From: Thiotrichales bacterium
Lineage (GTDB): Bacteria; Pseudomonadota; Gammaproteobacteria; Beggiatoales; Beggiatoaceae
Assembly (NCBI GenBank): GCA_016744475.1
Contig: JADGEH010000036.1
Coordinates: 1-41,930, forward strand
Direction: 5' to 3'
DNA length: 41,930 nt
The position numbers were made by a program, and so were the translations under genes. Shown in pieces: positions 25,662 through 35,390 of this stretch (position 1 is its first letter; every line of letters begins with the position of its first letter). Under the pieces are notes generated by a model. That model was given only the letters and a program-made list of their open reading frames with translations, was not told the DNA's origin and did no database searches.

Positions 25662-25704
25662 CATCTAGTCATAGAAGACCAGAAAGAGGTCTCTATGCTA
25701 GATG
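25662..25704 (+). terminator. hairpin ending the ABC importer operon
   Basis: CATCTAG.CATAG.AGACC pairs with GGTCT.CTATG.CTAGATG around a 7-base loop, 10 bp past the stop. Only a short T-run follows. Confidence 0.6.
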
Positions 25705-25785
25705 CTGTATTGTTTCATATTCTTTTACTTAAAACTGATAAAGCGCTAAGAGTTGCCGGAAGTTTAATGGCTCAGCTAATATACA

Positions 25786-27451
25786 TTAGCCATTATCCAT
25801 ACATTGATAATCAAAACTCTCTAATGGATTAGCATAATTAAACAATTGTGGACGGGGTGAAGAAGGTAATTTAAAATTAAATAATTGACGTGAATGCTCT
25901 ACCTCCCAAAAGCGAATACTCGCATCCGCTCCAGCACTGATTAAGTGCCCGCTAGGGGTGAATTTAAGCTGTAAAATGGTTTCCGTATGGCCTGATAAAT
26001 TGCTGCCCCGTTTACTTAAACCCTGATCTGAAATAGAAAAAACGCTCACGACTTGTGTATCGCCACCTGCTACGGTGTATCTGCCATCAAGACTCATCGC
26101 TGCTGACCAAATGCTATTGACAGCCAGTGAGCGAGGTTCACCTACTGTAATGAGCTTCCCATTGTTGAAAGCATAATAATGTAACTGGGTATTTCCTGAA
26201 ACCAATACATGCCGACCATCTGCATTGATAGAGACAGAGGTGACACGTTCTGTATTTAAATCAACCTGGTCATATACTGATGAATAGTCCTGAGTCGATA
26301 TAACAGACACCTTTCCTCTGAAATCCCCCTCCATGAGCCATCTTCCATCAGGTGAAAACACACCTGTATTGATAAACCGATATTTTTCTCAGTTGATCCC
26401 TTGTTTTTCCTTACGCTATATAATTCAACAGGAGAAGTTAATGCGCCATTATTTCACTGCCATTTTTTTAATAGCCCATCATGTCCGGCTGAAACAATAG
26501 TTTTCTGGTCAGGAGAAAATAGCATTAAACTGATGTCACCTGAATGTGCTTTCACAGGTTCTAATGGGGTGTTTTGAGTTTGATCATAAACCTGTAACTC
26601 ACCTTGAGCTGTCCCCAGTAAAATATAACGCCCATCAGCGGAGATAGTCGTAGTCGTGCTCTTCAATTCTGGTAAAGCTATAAACTTCTGATAGGGTAAA
26701 GGAGAAATATCCCAACATCGTAAAGAGCGATCACTTCAGGCATAGTTTTTTGAATATCCCAAATGATAATTCCCCCATCTAAACCACTGCTGGCAAGCTT
26801 AGTTTTATCATCAGATAAAGCTAAACTTTCTACACTTTGTATGTGGGCTGATAATTGAATCACTACTTTATCTTTAGTCTGCCAATTTTGTACAGCAATG
26901 TGTCCATTAGATAATGCTATATAGAGTTTATTTTGCTGAACCACTAAATCATTTACAGCATGACTAACTATATAAATGGATTGCTCTTTATCCATATCAT
27001 CAAATTGGCGTGCATAAAGATGACCCGACATCGTGGCATATAATAAAGCCTTACCATCAGGTACTAAAACTAAAGCATGAATATCATTATCTGTGTTTTT
27101 ATTTTCTTTATCTTCATCAGCAAGAACATCATTCACCCACCAACTATTTTTCTTAGTCGGTTGACTCATTTCATTCAACTGCCATTGAATAATTTGACCA
27201 TCATTACCCGCAGTGAAGAACCATGGTTGCTTAGAATGAAATAAAATAGCATTAATCGTATCTGTATGTTTAGTATCAATATGTAGATACTGAGTTTTAT
27301 CAGCCAAATTAACTAGGTAAAGACTGGTGTTAGGTGGTTTGTTATTGCCAATTTGATGACCAAATTCACTGAATCTATGGTTATTTGCACTACCTATTAT
27401 CATATACTGCTTATCAGGAGAAATGACCATTCTATAGCTAAAGTAGATCAT
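25786..27451 (-). pseudogene. decayed WD40 propeller, relative of the nSTAND-WD40 protein
   Basis: Three leftward reading pieces (27451-26678, 26666-26454, 26361-25786) together read as one WD40 propeller. Blades include LASSGLDGGIIIWDIQ, TIVSAGHDGLLKKW and HLISAGADASIRFWEVE. The end, RQLFNFKLPSSPRPQLF then SFDYQC, parallels the intact protein's QSLLFTLELPSQPYPP then DFAFHC. At least two frame changes (near 26735 and 26365) and an in-frame TGA after KKWQ break it. No ATPase part is present upstream, so only the propeller half survives. Its similarity in frame and order to 2827-6633 shows a former second copy of that system or of its C-terminal half. Not functional as one protein. Confidence 0.75.
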
Positions 27452-27478
27452 TTATAGGCTTTCGGTATAGCCAAGCCC

Positions 27479-27511
27479 AAGACTGCCAGTCCTTCAAGGA
27501 CTGGCAGTCTT
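27479..27511. terminator. hairpin between the WD40 remnant and mfd
   Basis: AAGACTGCCAGTCC, TTCAA, GGACTGGCAGTCTT: a perfect 14-bp stem. It lies upstream of the WD40 remnant and downstream of mfd; it may terminate mfd. Confidence 0.5.
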
Positions 27512-27545
27512 AACAACTGATATAATTTTGCTATAGCCCATCCGC

Positions 27546-27585
27546 GTTCGCGCCGCAAAAAGCACGCGGCGCAAACCCTACGAAA
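27546..27585. repeat. small interspersed repeat, second copy
   Basis: GTTCGCGCCGCAAA, spacer, GCGGCGCAAACCCTA; the same unit as at 17049-17086, with fully complementary GCGCCGC / GCGGCGC arms here. It is 33 bp past the mfd stop. Confidence 0.55.
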
Positions 27586-27617
27586 CGATGGCCGCGACCA
27601 CTCGCGGGCCACCAAAT

Positions 27618-30600
27618 CTACTTCAGATACTCAAACAAACCTTCCAGCACCCGTTTCCGTGCTGCAAAATCTTCCAACTCTTGACTAATCCTTAAGTTTT
27701 GCTCGGCATCCAGTTTGTAGATTTTGGGCTGTTGCTGCATGAGTTGAATCACTTTCATGGGATCAATGGGGGGTTCGGGGATGAATTGAATGCGCCCGCC
27801 ACTTTCGCCAAGTTCTATTTTCTTCATGCCTAGTGGGGTGGCTTGCAGTTTGATTTCTGTGACTTCAAACAAATTCTTAGCCGCGTCGGGTAACAAGCCA
27901 AAGCGGTCGATGAGTTCTACTTGGATTTCTTTTAAGTTTTCTAATGAATTTGCACCTGCAATGCGTTTGTAGAGAATGAGTCGGGTGTGAACATCGGGGA
28001 GGAAATCTTCAGGTAGCAGGGCAGGAACGCGCAAATCAACTTCTGTGCCGTGATCGAGTGGACGATCCAGTTGTGGTTGTTTACCTTGTTTTAAGGATTC
28101 CACTGCACGTTCTAATAGCTCAGTGTAGAGGCTGTAACCGATTTCTTGCATGTGTCCGCTTTGTTCATCGCCGAGCATTTCGCCTGCGCCACGGATTTCT
28201 AAATCATGCGTCGCCAGCGTGAAACCTACGCCGAGTTCTTCTAAAGCACTTAAAGCATCCAGGCGTTTTATCGCGTCTTGGGTCATGGCTTTTTTTGGCG
28301 GCGTGATGAGATAGGCGTAAGCGCGGTGATGCGAGCGACCGACGCGACCACGTAGTTGATACAGTTGCGCCAGCCCGAAGCGATCCGCACGGTTGATGAT
28401 GATGGTGTTGGCGCTGGGAATGTCGATGCCGGTTTCGATGATGGTGGTGCAGACCAACACGTTGTAGCGGCGGTGATAGAAGTCTTGCATGGCTTGTTCG
28501 AGTTCGCGTTCGGGCATTTGTCCGTGGGCGATCAGGACTTTGGCTTCGGGGGCGAATTCTTGGATTTCTCGCGCCATTTTTTCGATACTGTCCACTTCGT
28601 TATGGAGGAAATAGACTTGCCCGCCGCGTCGCAGTTCGCGGTGAATCGCTTCGGATAACACGGGTTTACGCCATTCTTGGACGAAGGTTTTGATGGCGAG
28701 TCGTTTCGACGGTGGGGTGGCGATGATGGAGAGATCGCGCAAGTCGGCGAGCGCCATGTTCAGCGAGCGCGGAATGGGCGTGGCGGTAAGGGTGAGAATA
28801 TCGACTTCGGCGCGTAGGGCTTTGAATTTTTCTTTCTGGCGCACCCCGAAACGATGTTCTTCGTCGATGATGACCAGCCCTAAGCGTTTGAATTTAATGT
28901 TGTCTTGTAGCAGCTTGTGCGTGCCAATGATGATGTCGGCGGTGCCGTCTGCCATGGCTTCGAGTGCTGCGTTCATTTGTTTTCCGCTGCGAAAGCGCGA
29001 GAGTTGTTCGATTTTCATCGGCCAGTCGGCGAAGCGATCTTGGAAGTTTTGAAAATGTTGTTGTGCCAGCAAGGTGGTGGGCACGAGTACGGCGACTTGT
29101 TTGCCGTCTTGCACGGCGATAAACGCCGCCCGCATCGCCACTTCGGTTTTACCAAAGCCCACGTCACCGCAGATGAGTCGATCCATGGAGCGTTTGGAGT
29201 GCATGTCAGTCAACACGGCATCAATCGCGGCTTGCTGATCGGGGGTTTCCTCAAACGGAAAGCCTTGCGCGAATGCTTGGTAAGCGTCTTTGTCGTGGGT
29301 GAAGACGTGACCGGGGCGGGCTTCGCGGCGGGCGTATAAGTCGAGTAATTCGGCGGCAACATCGCAGACTTTTTCGGCGGCTTTGCGCTTGGCTTTTTGC
29401 CATTGTGGGTTGCCGAGTTTGTGCAGCGGTGCGTGTTCGGGGTCGCTGCCTGTGAAGCGGTTGATGAGATGCAGCGAGGTGACGGGGACGTAGAGCTTGT
29501 CGCCTTTGGCGTATTCGAGGTATAAAAATTCGGCGGTCATGCCGTCGATGTCGAGCGTAGTCAGCCCTAAATAACGCCCTACGCCGTGGTCTTCGTGGAC
29601 GACAGGTGAGCCAAGATTGAGTTCGGTGAGGTTGCGCACCACGGAATCGGAGTCTTTCGCAGCATCGCTTTTGCGCCGTCGCCGCTGTGCGACGCGCTCG
29701 CCGAATAACTGGGTTTCGGTGATTAAGGCGAGTTTGGGATCATCTAATATCAAGCCTTGTTCTAGCGGTGCGACAGTTAAGCCCAGCTTGCTTTTACTGG
29801 TGTAGAAATCCTTCCAAGAATCAAAGACTTTAGGTTTTGATGTCGTGTGTTTTCTGAGTAATTCCAGCAGGGTTTCGCGCCGTCCGGTGGTTTCTGCGCA
29901 GAGTAATACACGCCCATTGAAATCTTTAATGAAGTTTTGCAGGCGTGCCATCGGTTGTTCGGCGCGGGAATCGACGGGAATGGCGGGCGGGACGTGGGTG
30001 GCGAATTCGTAGGTGCCTGCGCGATGGTAAGTGCTGAGTGCTGTGTCGCCGTCGGCAATTTGATTGATCGGGGCATCAGCGCTGCCAGTATCCGCGCTCC
30101 CGCTACCTAAAGAAATTTGTGGATAGGCTTTGAAATGCCCAAACAGTTGATCAACGGGCAAATAAATATCGGCAGGTGGCAGCAGCGGGCGTTCGATGTC
30201 GTGGCGCAATTGCTCGTAGCGCTGGTTGATTTCTGTCCAGTATTCTCCCGCCGTTTGCACCGCACCCGACCATAAACATAGCAGGGAGGATTCCGGCAAG
30301 TAATCAAATAAGGTCTGGGTGTGGGTGAAAAACAGCGGCAAATAAAACTCGGCTCCGGGCGGTGCGATTTGATGGGTGACATCGCTATACACCGAGCAGC
30401 GGTTGGGGTCGCCCGCAAAGGTTTCGCACCAGGCTTGGCGAAAATGCCCAATGCTGTCTTTATTCAGCGGATATTCTCGCGCAGGCAACAGGCGCACGTC
30501 GGAGACTTCGGCGCGGGAGCGTTGGGTTTCCGGATCAAAGATGCGCAAGCTGTCGATTTCATCATCAAACAAATCAATGCGGAACGGGTGCCGACTGCCC

Positions 30601-31136
30601 ATCGGGAATAAATCGAGAATCGAGCCGCGCACGGAGAACTCGCCATGTTCCATCACTTGATTCACCGCTCGATAGCCACTCATCTCCAGCCGCGCCCGCA
30701 GTTTTTCCCGATCCAGAGTTTGTCCTTTTTGCAAGACCAAGCTGTTGGCCTGCACATATTCTTGCGGCGGCAGGCGTTGCATCAGCGTGGTAATGGGCAG
30801 CACTAATAAGCCTTTTTTGATGTCGGGCAAACGATACAGGCTGAGCAGGCGTTCTGAGATGATGTCTTGATGCGGCGAAAACACATCGTAGGGCAGGGTT
30901 TCCCAGTCGGGAAAATGCAGCAAGGTTAATGCTTCATCCGCAAAAAAGCGGATTTCTTCGCTGAGACGTTGCGCGGTGAGGCTGTCTTGCGTGGCAATGA
31001 CCAGCAAACCGTCATGTGTCTGCATGGCGTGAGCCAGTGCCAGCGCGGCGCTGCTACCGTGTAGCGAGTTCCAGGTGTAACGTAATTGTTTTTTGGGCGG
31101 AAGTGGCGGATTAAAAAGTGATGTAGGGTTGTTCAT
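27618..31136 (-). CDS. mfd: transcription-repair coupling factor
   Basis: 1172 residues from the preferred ATG at 31136 (E. coli Mfd: 1148). Mfd pushes stalled RNA polymerase off damaged DNA and recruits UvrA. The N-terminal UvrB-like part begins HGSSAALALAHAMQTHDGLL and includes HFPDWETLPYDVFSPHQDII. The RNA-polymerase interaction domain is around residue 505 (LNLGSPVVHEDHGVGRYLGL). The motor has Walker A GDVGFGKTEVAMRAA (about 657), DEEHRFGVRQKE (about 755), LTATPIPRSLNMAL, and the translocation region with IETGIDIPSANTIIINRADR and QLRGRVGRSHHRAYAYL. The C-terminal TRCF domain is present. A longer frame to 31292 runs into a family B element and is rejected. The gene is alone. Confidence 0.96.
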   Translation of the reverse strand: MNNPTSLFNPPLPPKKQLRYTWNSLHGSSAALALAHAMQTHDGLLVIATQDSLTAQRLSEEIRFFADEALTLLHFPDWETLPYDVFSPHQDIISERLLSLYRLPDIKKGLLVLPITTLMQRLPPQEYVQANSLVLQKGQTLDREKLRARLEMSGYRAVNQVMEHGEFSVRGSILDLFPMGSRHPFRIDLFDDEIDSLRIFDPETQRSRAEVSDVRLLPAREYPLNKDSIGHFRQAWCETFAGDPNRCSVYSDVTHQIAPPGAEFYLPLFFTHTQTLFDYLPESSLLCLWSGAVQTAGEYWTEINQRYEQLRHDIERPLLPPADIYLPVDQLFGHFKAYPQISLGSGSADTGSADAPINQIADGDTALSTYHRAGTYEFATHVPPAIPVDSRAEQPMARLQNFIKDFNGRVLLCAETTGRRETLLELLRKHTTSKPKVFDSWKDFYTSKSKLGLTVAPLEQGLILDDPKLALITETQLFGERVAQRRRRKSDAAKDSDSVVRNLTELNLGSPVVHEDHGVGRYLGLTTLDIDGMTAEFLYLEYAKGDKLYVPVTSLHLINRFTGSDPEHAPLHKLGNPQWQKAKRKAAEKVCDVAAELLDLYARREARPGHVFTHDKDAYQAFAQGFPFEETPDQQAAIDAVLTDMHSKRSMDRLICGDVGFGKTEVAMRAAFIAVQDGKQVAVLVPTTLLAQQHFQNFQDRFADWPMKIEQLSRFRSGKQMNAALEAMADGTADIIIGTHKLLQDNIKFKRLGLVIIDEEHRFGVRQKEKFKALRAEVDILTLTATPIPRSLNMALADLRDLSIIATPPSKRLAIKTFVQEWRKPVLSEAIHRELRRGGQVYFLHNEVDSIEKMAREIQEFAPEAKVLIAHGQMPERELEQAMQDFYHRRYNVLVCTTIIETGIDIPSANTIIINRADRFGLAQLYQLRGRVGRSHHRAYAYLITPPKKAMTQDAIKRLDALSALEELGVGFTLATHDLEIRGAGEMLGDEQSGHMQEIGYSLYTELLERAVESLKQGKQPQLDRPLDHGTEVDLRVPALLPEDFLPDVHTRLILYKRIAGANSLENLKEIQVELIDRFGLLPDAAKNLFEVTEIKLQATPLGMKKIELGESGGRIQFIPEPPIDPMKVIQLMQQQPKIYKLDAEQNLRISQELEDFAARKRVLEGLFEYLK

Positions 31137-31176
31137 AAAGTGTTTGCTTGCCTGAGATTTACGAAAAAAACTATTA

Positions 31177-31335
31177 GACTTGTTGTGAGGAGTAGGCATC
31201 GTAGCGAAAAGGTGTGGTTTTGAGGTGGTTTTTTCGGTTTTTTGAGGCGAATAGCAGGCTATTTGCTGAGAAAAAGCGGAAAAACAGGCCAAAATCCACG
31301 CCTTTGCAGTCGATGAATACCCCTTGCAATAAGTC
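31177..31335 (+). mobile_element. family B miniature inverted-repeat element, copy B2 (159 bp)
   Basis: Ends GACTTGTTGTGAGG and CCCTTGCAATAAGTC, flanked by TA at 31175-31176 and 31336-31337. It lies about 40 bp upstream of the mfd start, so it is in or near that promoter. Confidence 0.8.
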
Positions 31336-31368
31336 TATTATATAGCAAACCTACATCACGGGTCTGCG

Positions 31369-31402
31369 AGGGATAACACGGCTGCACAACGGTGTTGTCC
31401 CT
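31369..31402. repeat. imperfect hairpin of the AACACC/GGTGTT type
   Basis: AGGGATAACAC and GTGTTGTCCCT pair with one G-T. It is related to hairpins at 12517 and 21654. It lies in the divergent region between mfd and the Uma2 gene. Confidence 0.5.
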
Positions 31403-31450
31403 AAAGCTTTAGCTTTACGACTCAGAATATATTTAACGAGGATTAAATAA

Positions 31451-32008
31451 ATGGCACAACCCGCAGAGCGTTTAGCCACGTATGAGGATTTGTTTGATTT
31501 GCCGGAACATCTGATCGGGCAAATTATCCACGGGCAGTTGGTGGTGTTGCCGCGTCCGGCACCGAAACATGCGGCGGCTTCTTCCAATATTGGTTATGAA
31601 TTGGGTTATCCATTTCATCACGGGCGCGGCGGGCCTGGGGGATGGTGGATTCTTGATGAACCTGAATTGCATCTACAGGGCGATATTTTGGTACCTGATT
31701 TAGCGGGCTGGCGGCGTGAGCGGATGCCGACACTGCCGGAGACGGCTTATTTTGACTTGGCACCAGATTGGGTGTGTGAGGTGTTATCGCCTTCAACCGG
31801 GCAGTTAGATCGAGCGGATAAAATGCCGATTTATGCCCGTTGGGGAGTCAAATTTTTGTGGTTGGTTGATCCTGACGCTCAACTGTTGGAAAGTTATCAA
31901 TTACACGAGCAACATTGGTTGTTATTGAAGGTGTATCAATCCGCAGAGACAGTCAGTGCGCCGCCGTTTGAGGCGATTGCTTTTGATTTGGATGATTTGT
32001 GGTCGTAA
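31451..32008 (+). CDS. Uma2-family (DUF820) PD-(D/E)xK nuclease-fold protein
   Basis: A 185-residue protein. Family features: YEDLFDLPEHLIGQIIHGQL at the N-terminus, LVPDLAGWRRERMP with the first catalytic Asp (about 81), WVCEVLSPSTGQLDRADKMP with Glu at ~110 and the conserved S-x-x-T and D-R-x-x-K, then YARWGVKFLWLVDP. Uma2 proteins have the restriction-nuclease fold and are abundant in cyanobacteria and large sulfur bacteria; their role is not established. All acidic residues appear intact. GAGG lies upstream of the ATG. It stands alone, convergent with pepA across a shared terminator. Confidence 0.85.
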   Translation: MAQPAERLATYEDLFDLPEHLIGQIIHGQLVVLPRPAPKHAAASSNIGYELGYPFHHGRGGPGGWWILDEPELHLQGDILVPDLAGWRRERMPTLPETAYFDLAPDWVCEVLSPSTGQLDRADKMPIYARWGVKFLWLVDPDAQLLESYQLHEQHWLLLKVYQSAETVSAPPFEAIAFDLDDLWS

Positions 32009-32030
32009 TGGTTTAGACGCTGTTTGACAG

Positions 32031-32087
32031 AAAAAAAGGGAAGCACAGAAAAAACGAGGCTCTTTTCTCTGTGCTTCCCTTTTTTTG
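32031..32087. terminator. bidirectional intrinsic terminator between Uma2 gene and pepA
   Basis: AAAAAAAGGGAAGCACAGA and TCTGTGCTTCCCTTTTTTT form a long stem with A- and T-runs at both outer ends, so it can stop transcription in both directions. Confidence 0.88.
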
Positions 32088-32099
32088 TAGCTCTTGTCC

Positions 32100-33626
32100 T
32101 TACTCCTTGGGTTCTTCTTCGGCTTCTCGCACTTTGTCGATAATGTATTGAGTCAGTAAGGGCACGGGTCGTCCAGTCGCGCCTCTTTTATCGCCTTCAT
32201 GCCAAGCGGTGCCTGCGATGTCGAGATGCGCCCATTGGTATTTGCGAGTAAAACGCGCTAGAAAACACGCGGCGGTAATCGAACCCGCGCCCTTGCCGCC
32301 AACATTTTTCATGTCGGCAAAGGGCGCATCAATTTGCTCTTGATAGTCCTCCCACAAGGGCATTTCCCAGGCTCTATCGCCACTTTCTCGTCCAGCATTG
32401 AGCAGGTCATTGGTCAGCGGACTGTGATTGCTGAATAAACCGTGTGGGTGCTTGCCCAAGGCGACGACGCAAGCGCCTGTGAGTGTGGCGATGTCGATCA
32501 CGACTTCGGGTTTGTAGCGTTCGCAATAAGTGAGTGTATCGCAAAGAATTAAACGGCCTTCGGCATCGGTGTTAATCACTTCGATGGTTTGCCCGGATAA
32601 GCTGGTGACAATATCGCCAGGGCGACTGGCACTGCCGCTGGGGGAGTTTTCGGTGCAAGGCATTAAACCGACAACATTGATGGGTAATTGTAAGTCCACC
32701 ACGGCGGATAAGGTGCCGATGACGCTGGCGGCACCACACATGTCATATTTCATTTCATGCATGTTTTCAGGTTTTTTCAGAGAAATCCCGCCTGTATCAA
32801 AAGTGACACCTTTTCCGACCAGTACAATCGGCTGCTGGTTTTTTTTGCCGCCTTGATAGTCGAGCATGACCAGCTTGGCGGGTGCTTCGCTGCCTTGGGA
32901 CACGGAGAGAAGCGCGCCCATGCCTAATTCCAGCATTTTGGCTTCGTCTAACACTTCACAACTCAGTTGTGCCTTGGCCTTTTTATGCAGCAGACACAAG
33001 CCTTTAGCACGTTCTGCCATGTACGTGGGAGTACAAATATTAGGCGGTAAATTGCCCAAGTCTTTGGCCAGTTTGACACCGCCGGCAATGGCTTGGGCTT
33101 CAATAGAAGCTTGTTCGGCTTGCGGTAATTCTCGGCGCGAGGAGACGCTGAAAATAATTTTTCGCAAAGGTCGGCGCGTGACATTTTTTTTACTTTTTAA
33201 TTGTTCAAAGCGATACAGCGTGCTGCTGGCGGTTTCGATGGCATGACGCACGCGCCAATGAGTATCGCGCCCGCGCACGTTGAGTTCGGTGAGATAGCAC
33301 ACGGTTTCCATCGAACCCATATCATGCAAAGTTTCGATGGTTTTGCTGATGATTTTGCGGTATTGCGCATCGCCGAGTTCTCGCTCGCGCCCGCAGCCAA
33401 TGAGCAATACGCGATCCGGTAAAGCATTGGGCACATTGTGTAATAACAAACTTTGCCCCAATTTACCTTCTAAATCACCGCGACGTAAAATGGTGGATAA
33501 ATAGCCGTCACTGCATTCATCCAAGCGACGTGCGTTTTCCGATAAACGACGGGGTTCATAAACGCCGACAACGACACAAGCTGTGCGTTGTTTTTCGGGG
33601 TGCCCGCTTTTAATACTGAATTCCAT
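32100..33626 (-). CDS. pepA: leucyl aminopeptidase (M17)
   Basis: 508 residues (E. coli PepA: 503). A cytosolic hexameric two-metal peptidase that removes N-terminal residues; in some bacteria it also binds DNA. The N-terminal domain is followed by the catalytic part from ~185: [20 protein letters not shown], the metal and active-site Lys region [32 protein letters not shown], and the signature [10 protein letters not shown] with the metal ligands Asp and Glu. The last conserved block is [28 protein letters not shown] lies upstream of the ATG. Monocistronic. Confidence 0.95.
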   Translation of the reverse strand: MEFSIKSGHPEKQRTACVVVGVYEPRRLSENARRLDECSDGYLSTILRRGDLEGKLGQSLLLHNVPNALPDRVLLIGCGRERELGDAQYRKIISKTIETLHDMGSMETVCYLTELNVRGRDTHWRVRHAIETASSTLYRFEQLKSKKNVTRRPLRKIIFSVSSRRELPQAEQASIEAQAIAGGVKLAKDLGNLPPNICTPTYMAERAKGLCLLHKKAKAQLSCEVLDEAKMLELGMGALLSVSQGSEAPAKLVMLDYQGGKKNQQPIVLVGKGVTFDTGGISLKKPENMHEMKYDMCGAASVIGTLSAVVDLQLPINVVGLMPCTENSPSGSASRPGDIVTSLSGQTIEVINTDAEGRLILCDTLTYCERYKPEVVIDIATLTGACVVALGKHPHGLFSNHSPLTNDLLNAGRESGDRAWEMPLWEDYQEQIDAPFADMKNVGGKGAGSITAACFLARFTRKYQWAHLDIAGTAWHEGDKRGATGRPVPLLTQYIIDKVREAEEEPKE

Positions 33627-34072
33627 ATGATCCTGTCTCCTCTAGTGTTGGATGGTGGTTTTTTCATCAATGAGCCATTAGGCTAAATTTTGTAGATTAT
33701 TTTGATTTTTATGCGCTTTCATGCAGATAAATGTATTTTATGAGACCTGAAATGCATTGTTTTTCATCATTTTGTTGCACTTTTTTGATTTTTTTAAAAA
33801 TCAGATTTCTACAAAATGCAGCCCGTTGCAAAATATTGTAGAGGATTTTCATACAAAGATTAAAGTCGGATATGGATATTTTCTGAAAATACCCCACTCA
33901 ACAATGAATATTCATGTGATCGCACAAGGCTTTATACTTCGACTACTGATCAGTGATATGCCAGACCTGGCAGGTTTTTGAAACCTGCCAGGTCTTCTTA
34001 ACCACGATGATCCAGTACTACTGAAATATTATCTTTGTATCGGTACTGACCGCAACGCGGTCAAGACGGCAT
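33627..34072. other. AT-rich intergenic region right of pepA
   Basis: The pepA promoter is expected near 33640-33720. A hairpin at 33963-33995 (AGACCTGGCAGGTTT, TTG, AAACCTGCCAGGTCT) is a perfect 15-bp stem. Short open frames here have no ribosome site or recognisable motif and are not called. Confidence 0.5.
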
Positions 34073-34322
34073 TCCCATGCGGCGAACCACTGCCATTCAG
34101 TGAAGCCCCAAAGGGGCGACATCTATATAGCCAGGGGCAACGCCCCTGGAATATGAGAGAAAAAACTCAGCCCTGAAAGGGCGACATAACATGATATGTC
34201 GCCCTTTCAGGGCTAGATATTCACTATACCCATCACCCAGGGCGATGCCCTGGGCTGTATCAATCATGCCCCGTTGGGGCTAAAAATGCTTCACTGAATG
34301 GCAGTGATGCGGCGCATGGGAA
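34073..34322. mobile_element. 250-bp composite palindromic element
   Basis: The outer ends TTCCCATGCGGCG and CGGCGCATGGGAA, with the adjacent CACTGCCATTCAGTGAAGC and its complement, form inverted repeats of about 38 bp. Inside are nested hairpins: CCAGGGGC/GCCCCTGG (about 34132), AGCCCTGAAAGGGCGACAT with its complement (34170-34215), CCCAGGG/CCCTGGG (about 34234) and GCCCC/GGGGC. It encodes no protein. The look is that of a non-autonomous element of the type common in filamentous bacteria. Confidence 0.7.
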
Positions 34323-34356
34323 CGAATGAAACATCATTTGGAAACGCTGGCGTTCT

Positions 34357-34401
34357 TTTGCGCCGTTTGCGCCGTTTGCGCCTCTTGCGCCGTTTGCGTT
34401 G
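34357..34401. repeat. five tandem 9-bp units
   Basis: Units TTTGCGCCG, TTTGCGCCG, TTTGCGCCT, CTTGCGCCG, TTTGCGTTG. Non-coding in a 1-kb gap; no function suggested. Confidence 0.75.
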
Positions 34402-34522
34402 CCTTTTAAAGCAGATGGCTTGAGTCGTATCACTGAAATCATTTCGCTTTATGTCTTATTCGAGCCTTTGCCTTCACGGGTTCTCTGGCTCATCATAACG
34501 ATGAGCACCTTTTAAGCCATTA

Positions 34523-34678
34523 GACTTGTCCGGGTTTAAACGCCGTAGCGAAAAGCAGCGGGATTGAGCGGTTTTTTTCGTTCGTATGAAAAGCATAGTG
34601 ATTCGTGTAACGAAAAAGAACGGGAAAAACTGCCAATATCCGCTGTTTTGCAGTCGATGTTTTAAACCCGGACAAGTC
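34523..34678 (+). mobile_element. family B miniature inverted-repeat element, copy B3 (156 bp, divergent)
   Basis: Ends GACTTGTCCGGGTTTAAA and TTTAAACCCGGACAAGTC are perfect inverted repeats flanked by TA. GTAGCGAAAAG and GCAGTCGATG are kept from B1, but the central part has diverged. It ends 24 bp before the start of the small ORF at 34703. Confidence 0.8.
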
Positions 34679-34702
34679 TATTTATTTCAACAGTGCATTC
34701 TC

Positions 34703-34894
34703 ATGACCTTAAACAAAGCAAAAAACTTGTTGAACATCCAAGTCGATTTTGGCAGCGGTTATAATCGCAATGCGGCGCGTTTGATCCTGGCTGAAGTGCA
34801 GCGCACGCATGGACAACAGGCCGTGGATCAACTCATTCATGAATTAGATTTACAGCGGATTTTCGATTTAAAACCCGGTACGGTGTTTAAATAA
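34703..34894 (+). CDS. small hypothetical protein upstream of msrB
   Basis: A 63-residue soluble acidic-basic mixed protein: MTLNKAKNLLNIQVDFGSGY then NRNAARLILAEVQRTHGQQA. It is predicted all helical after a short strand. The codon usage and amino-acid balance look like a real gene, and it is 100 bp before msrB in the same direction. The longer frame to 34586 begins inside family B element B3 and is rejected. There is no strong ribosome site. I do not recognise a family; the phrase AVDQLIHELDLQRIFDLKPGT looks conserved, as in short housekeeping-associated proteins of gammaproteobacteria. Confidence 0.55.
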   Translation: MTLNKAKNLLNIQVDFGSGYNRNAARLILAEVQRTHGQQAVDQLIHELDLQRIFDLKPGTVFK

Positions 34895-34994
34895 CTGACG
34901 TTACGCACACAGCGTGAAGCGAATGAAAACATTCCGTTTTTCTTAGATTTATGTCAAAACAATGGCTGCAAAGCCCCCAACTTAGGAGGCAGTG

Positions 34995-35390
34995 ATGCCA
35001 GATAAGATTAAAAAATCAGAACAAGAATGGCGTGAAGCACTTACACCAGAGCAATTTCGCATTTGCCGAGAAAAAGGCACGGAAGCGCCGTTTACAGACA
35101 CCTATGACAACAACAAAGCCCCAGGCATTTACCAATGCGTGTGCTGTGGTGCCGATTTATTTGATGCGCAAGATAAATTTGATTCAGGCTCAGGCTGGCC
35201 CAGTTTTATCCAGCCCGCAGAGGATAATCTCGTGACAGAACATCAAGATAGCAGCTTAGGCATGTCCCGCACTGAAGTCACTTGTCAACGCTGTGAAGCG
35301 CACTTAGGCCATGTGTTTCCTGATGGGCCGGCACCGACGGGTTTGCGTTATTGCATCAACTCCGCTGCATTACAGTGGGCTAAAAAATGA
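34995..35390 (+). CDS. msrB: peptide-methionine (R)-S-oxide reductase
   Basis: 131 residues. MsrB reduces the R form of methionine sulfoxide in oxidised proteins. AGGAGG five bases upstream favours the ATG at 34995 over a GTG three bases before it. Zinc-binding CVCC and CQRC pairs, the motif [20 protein letters not shown] and the catalytic Cys in RYCINSAAL are all present. There is no signal peptide, so it is cytosolic. The stop overlaps the start of yihA (ATGA), giving coupled translation. Confidence 0.96.
   Translation: MPDKIKKSEQEWREALTPEQFRICREKGTEAPFTDTYDNNKAPGIYQCVCCGADLFDAQDKFDSGSGWPSFIQPAEDNLVTEHQDSSLGMSRTEVTCQRCEAHLGHVFPDGPAPTGLRYCINSAALQWAKK

Noticed and set aside
28356..30660. Rightward open frames across mfd
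   Set aside because: Shadow frames of mfd.
31137..31292. N-terminal extension of the mfd frame
   Set aside because: Most of it is family B element B2; Mfd homology starts after the ATG at 31136.
33709..33981. Short overlapping frames in the gap right of pepA
   Set aside because: AT-rich, low-complexity translations, no ribosome site, overlapping on both strands.
34073..34401. CRISPR array
   Set aside because: Repeats are nested palindromes or 9-bp tandem units; no regular repeats with unique spacers.
34586..34702. Longer version of the small ORF before msrB
   Set aside because: It starts inside family B element B3.
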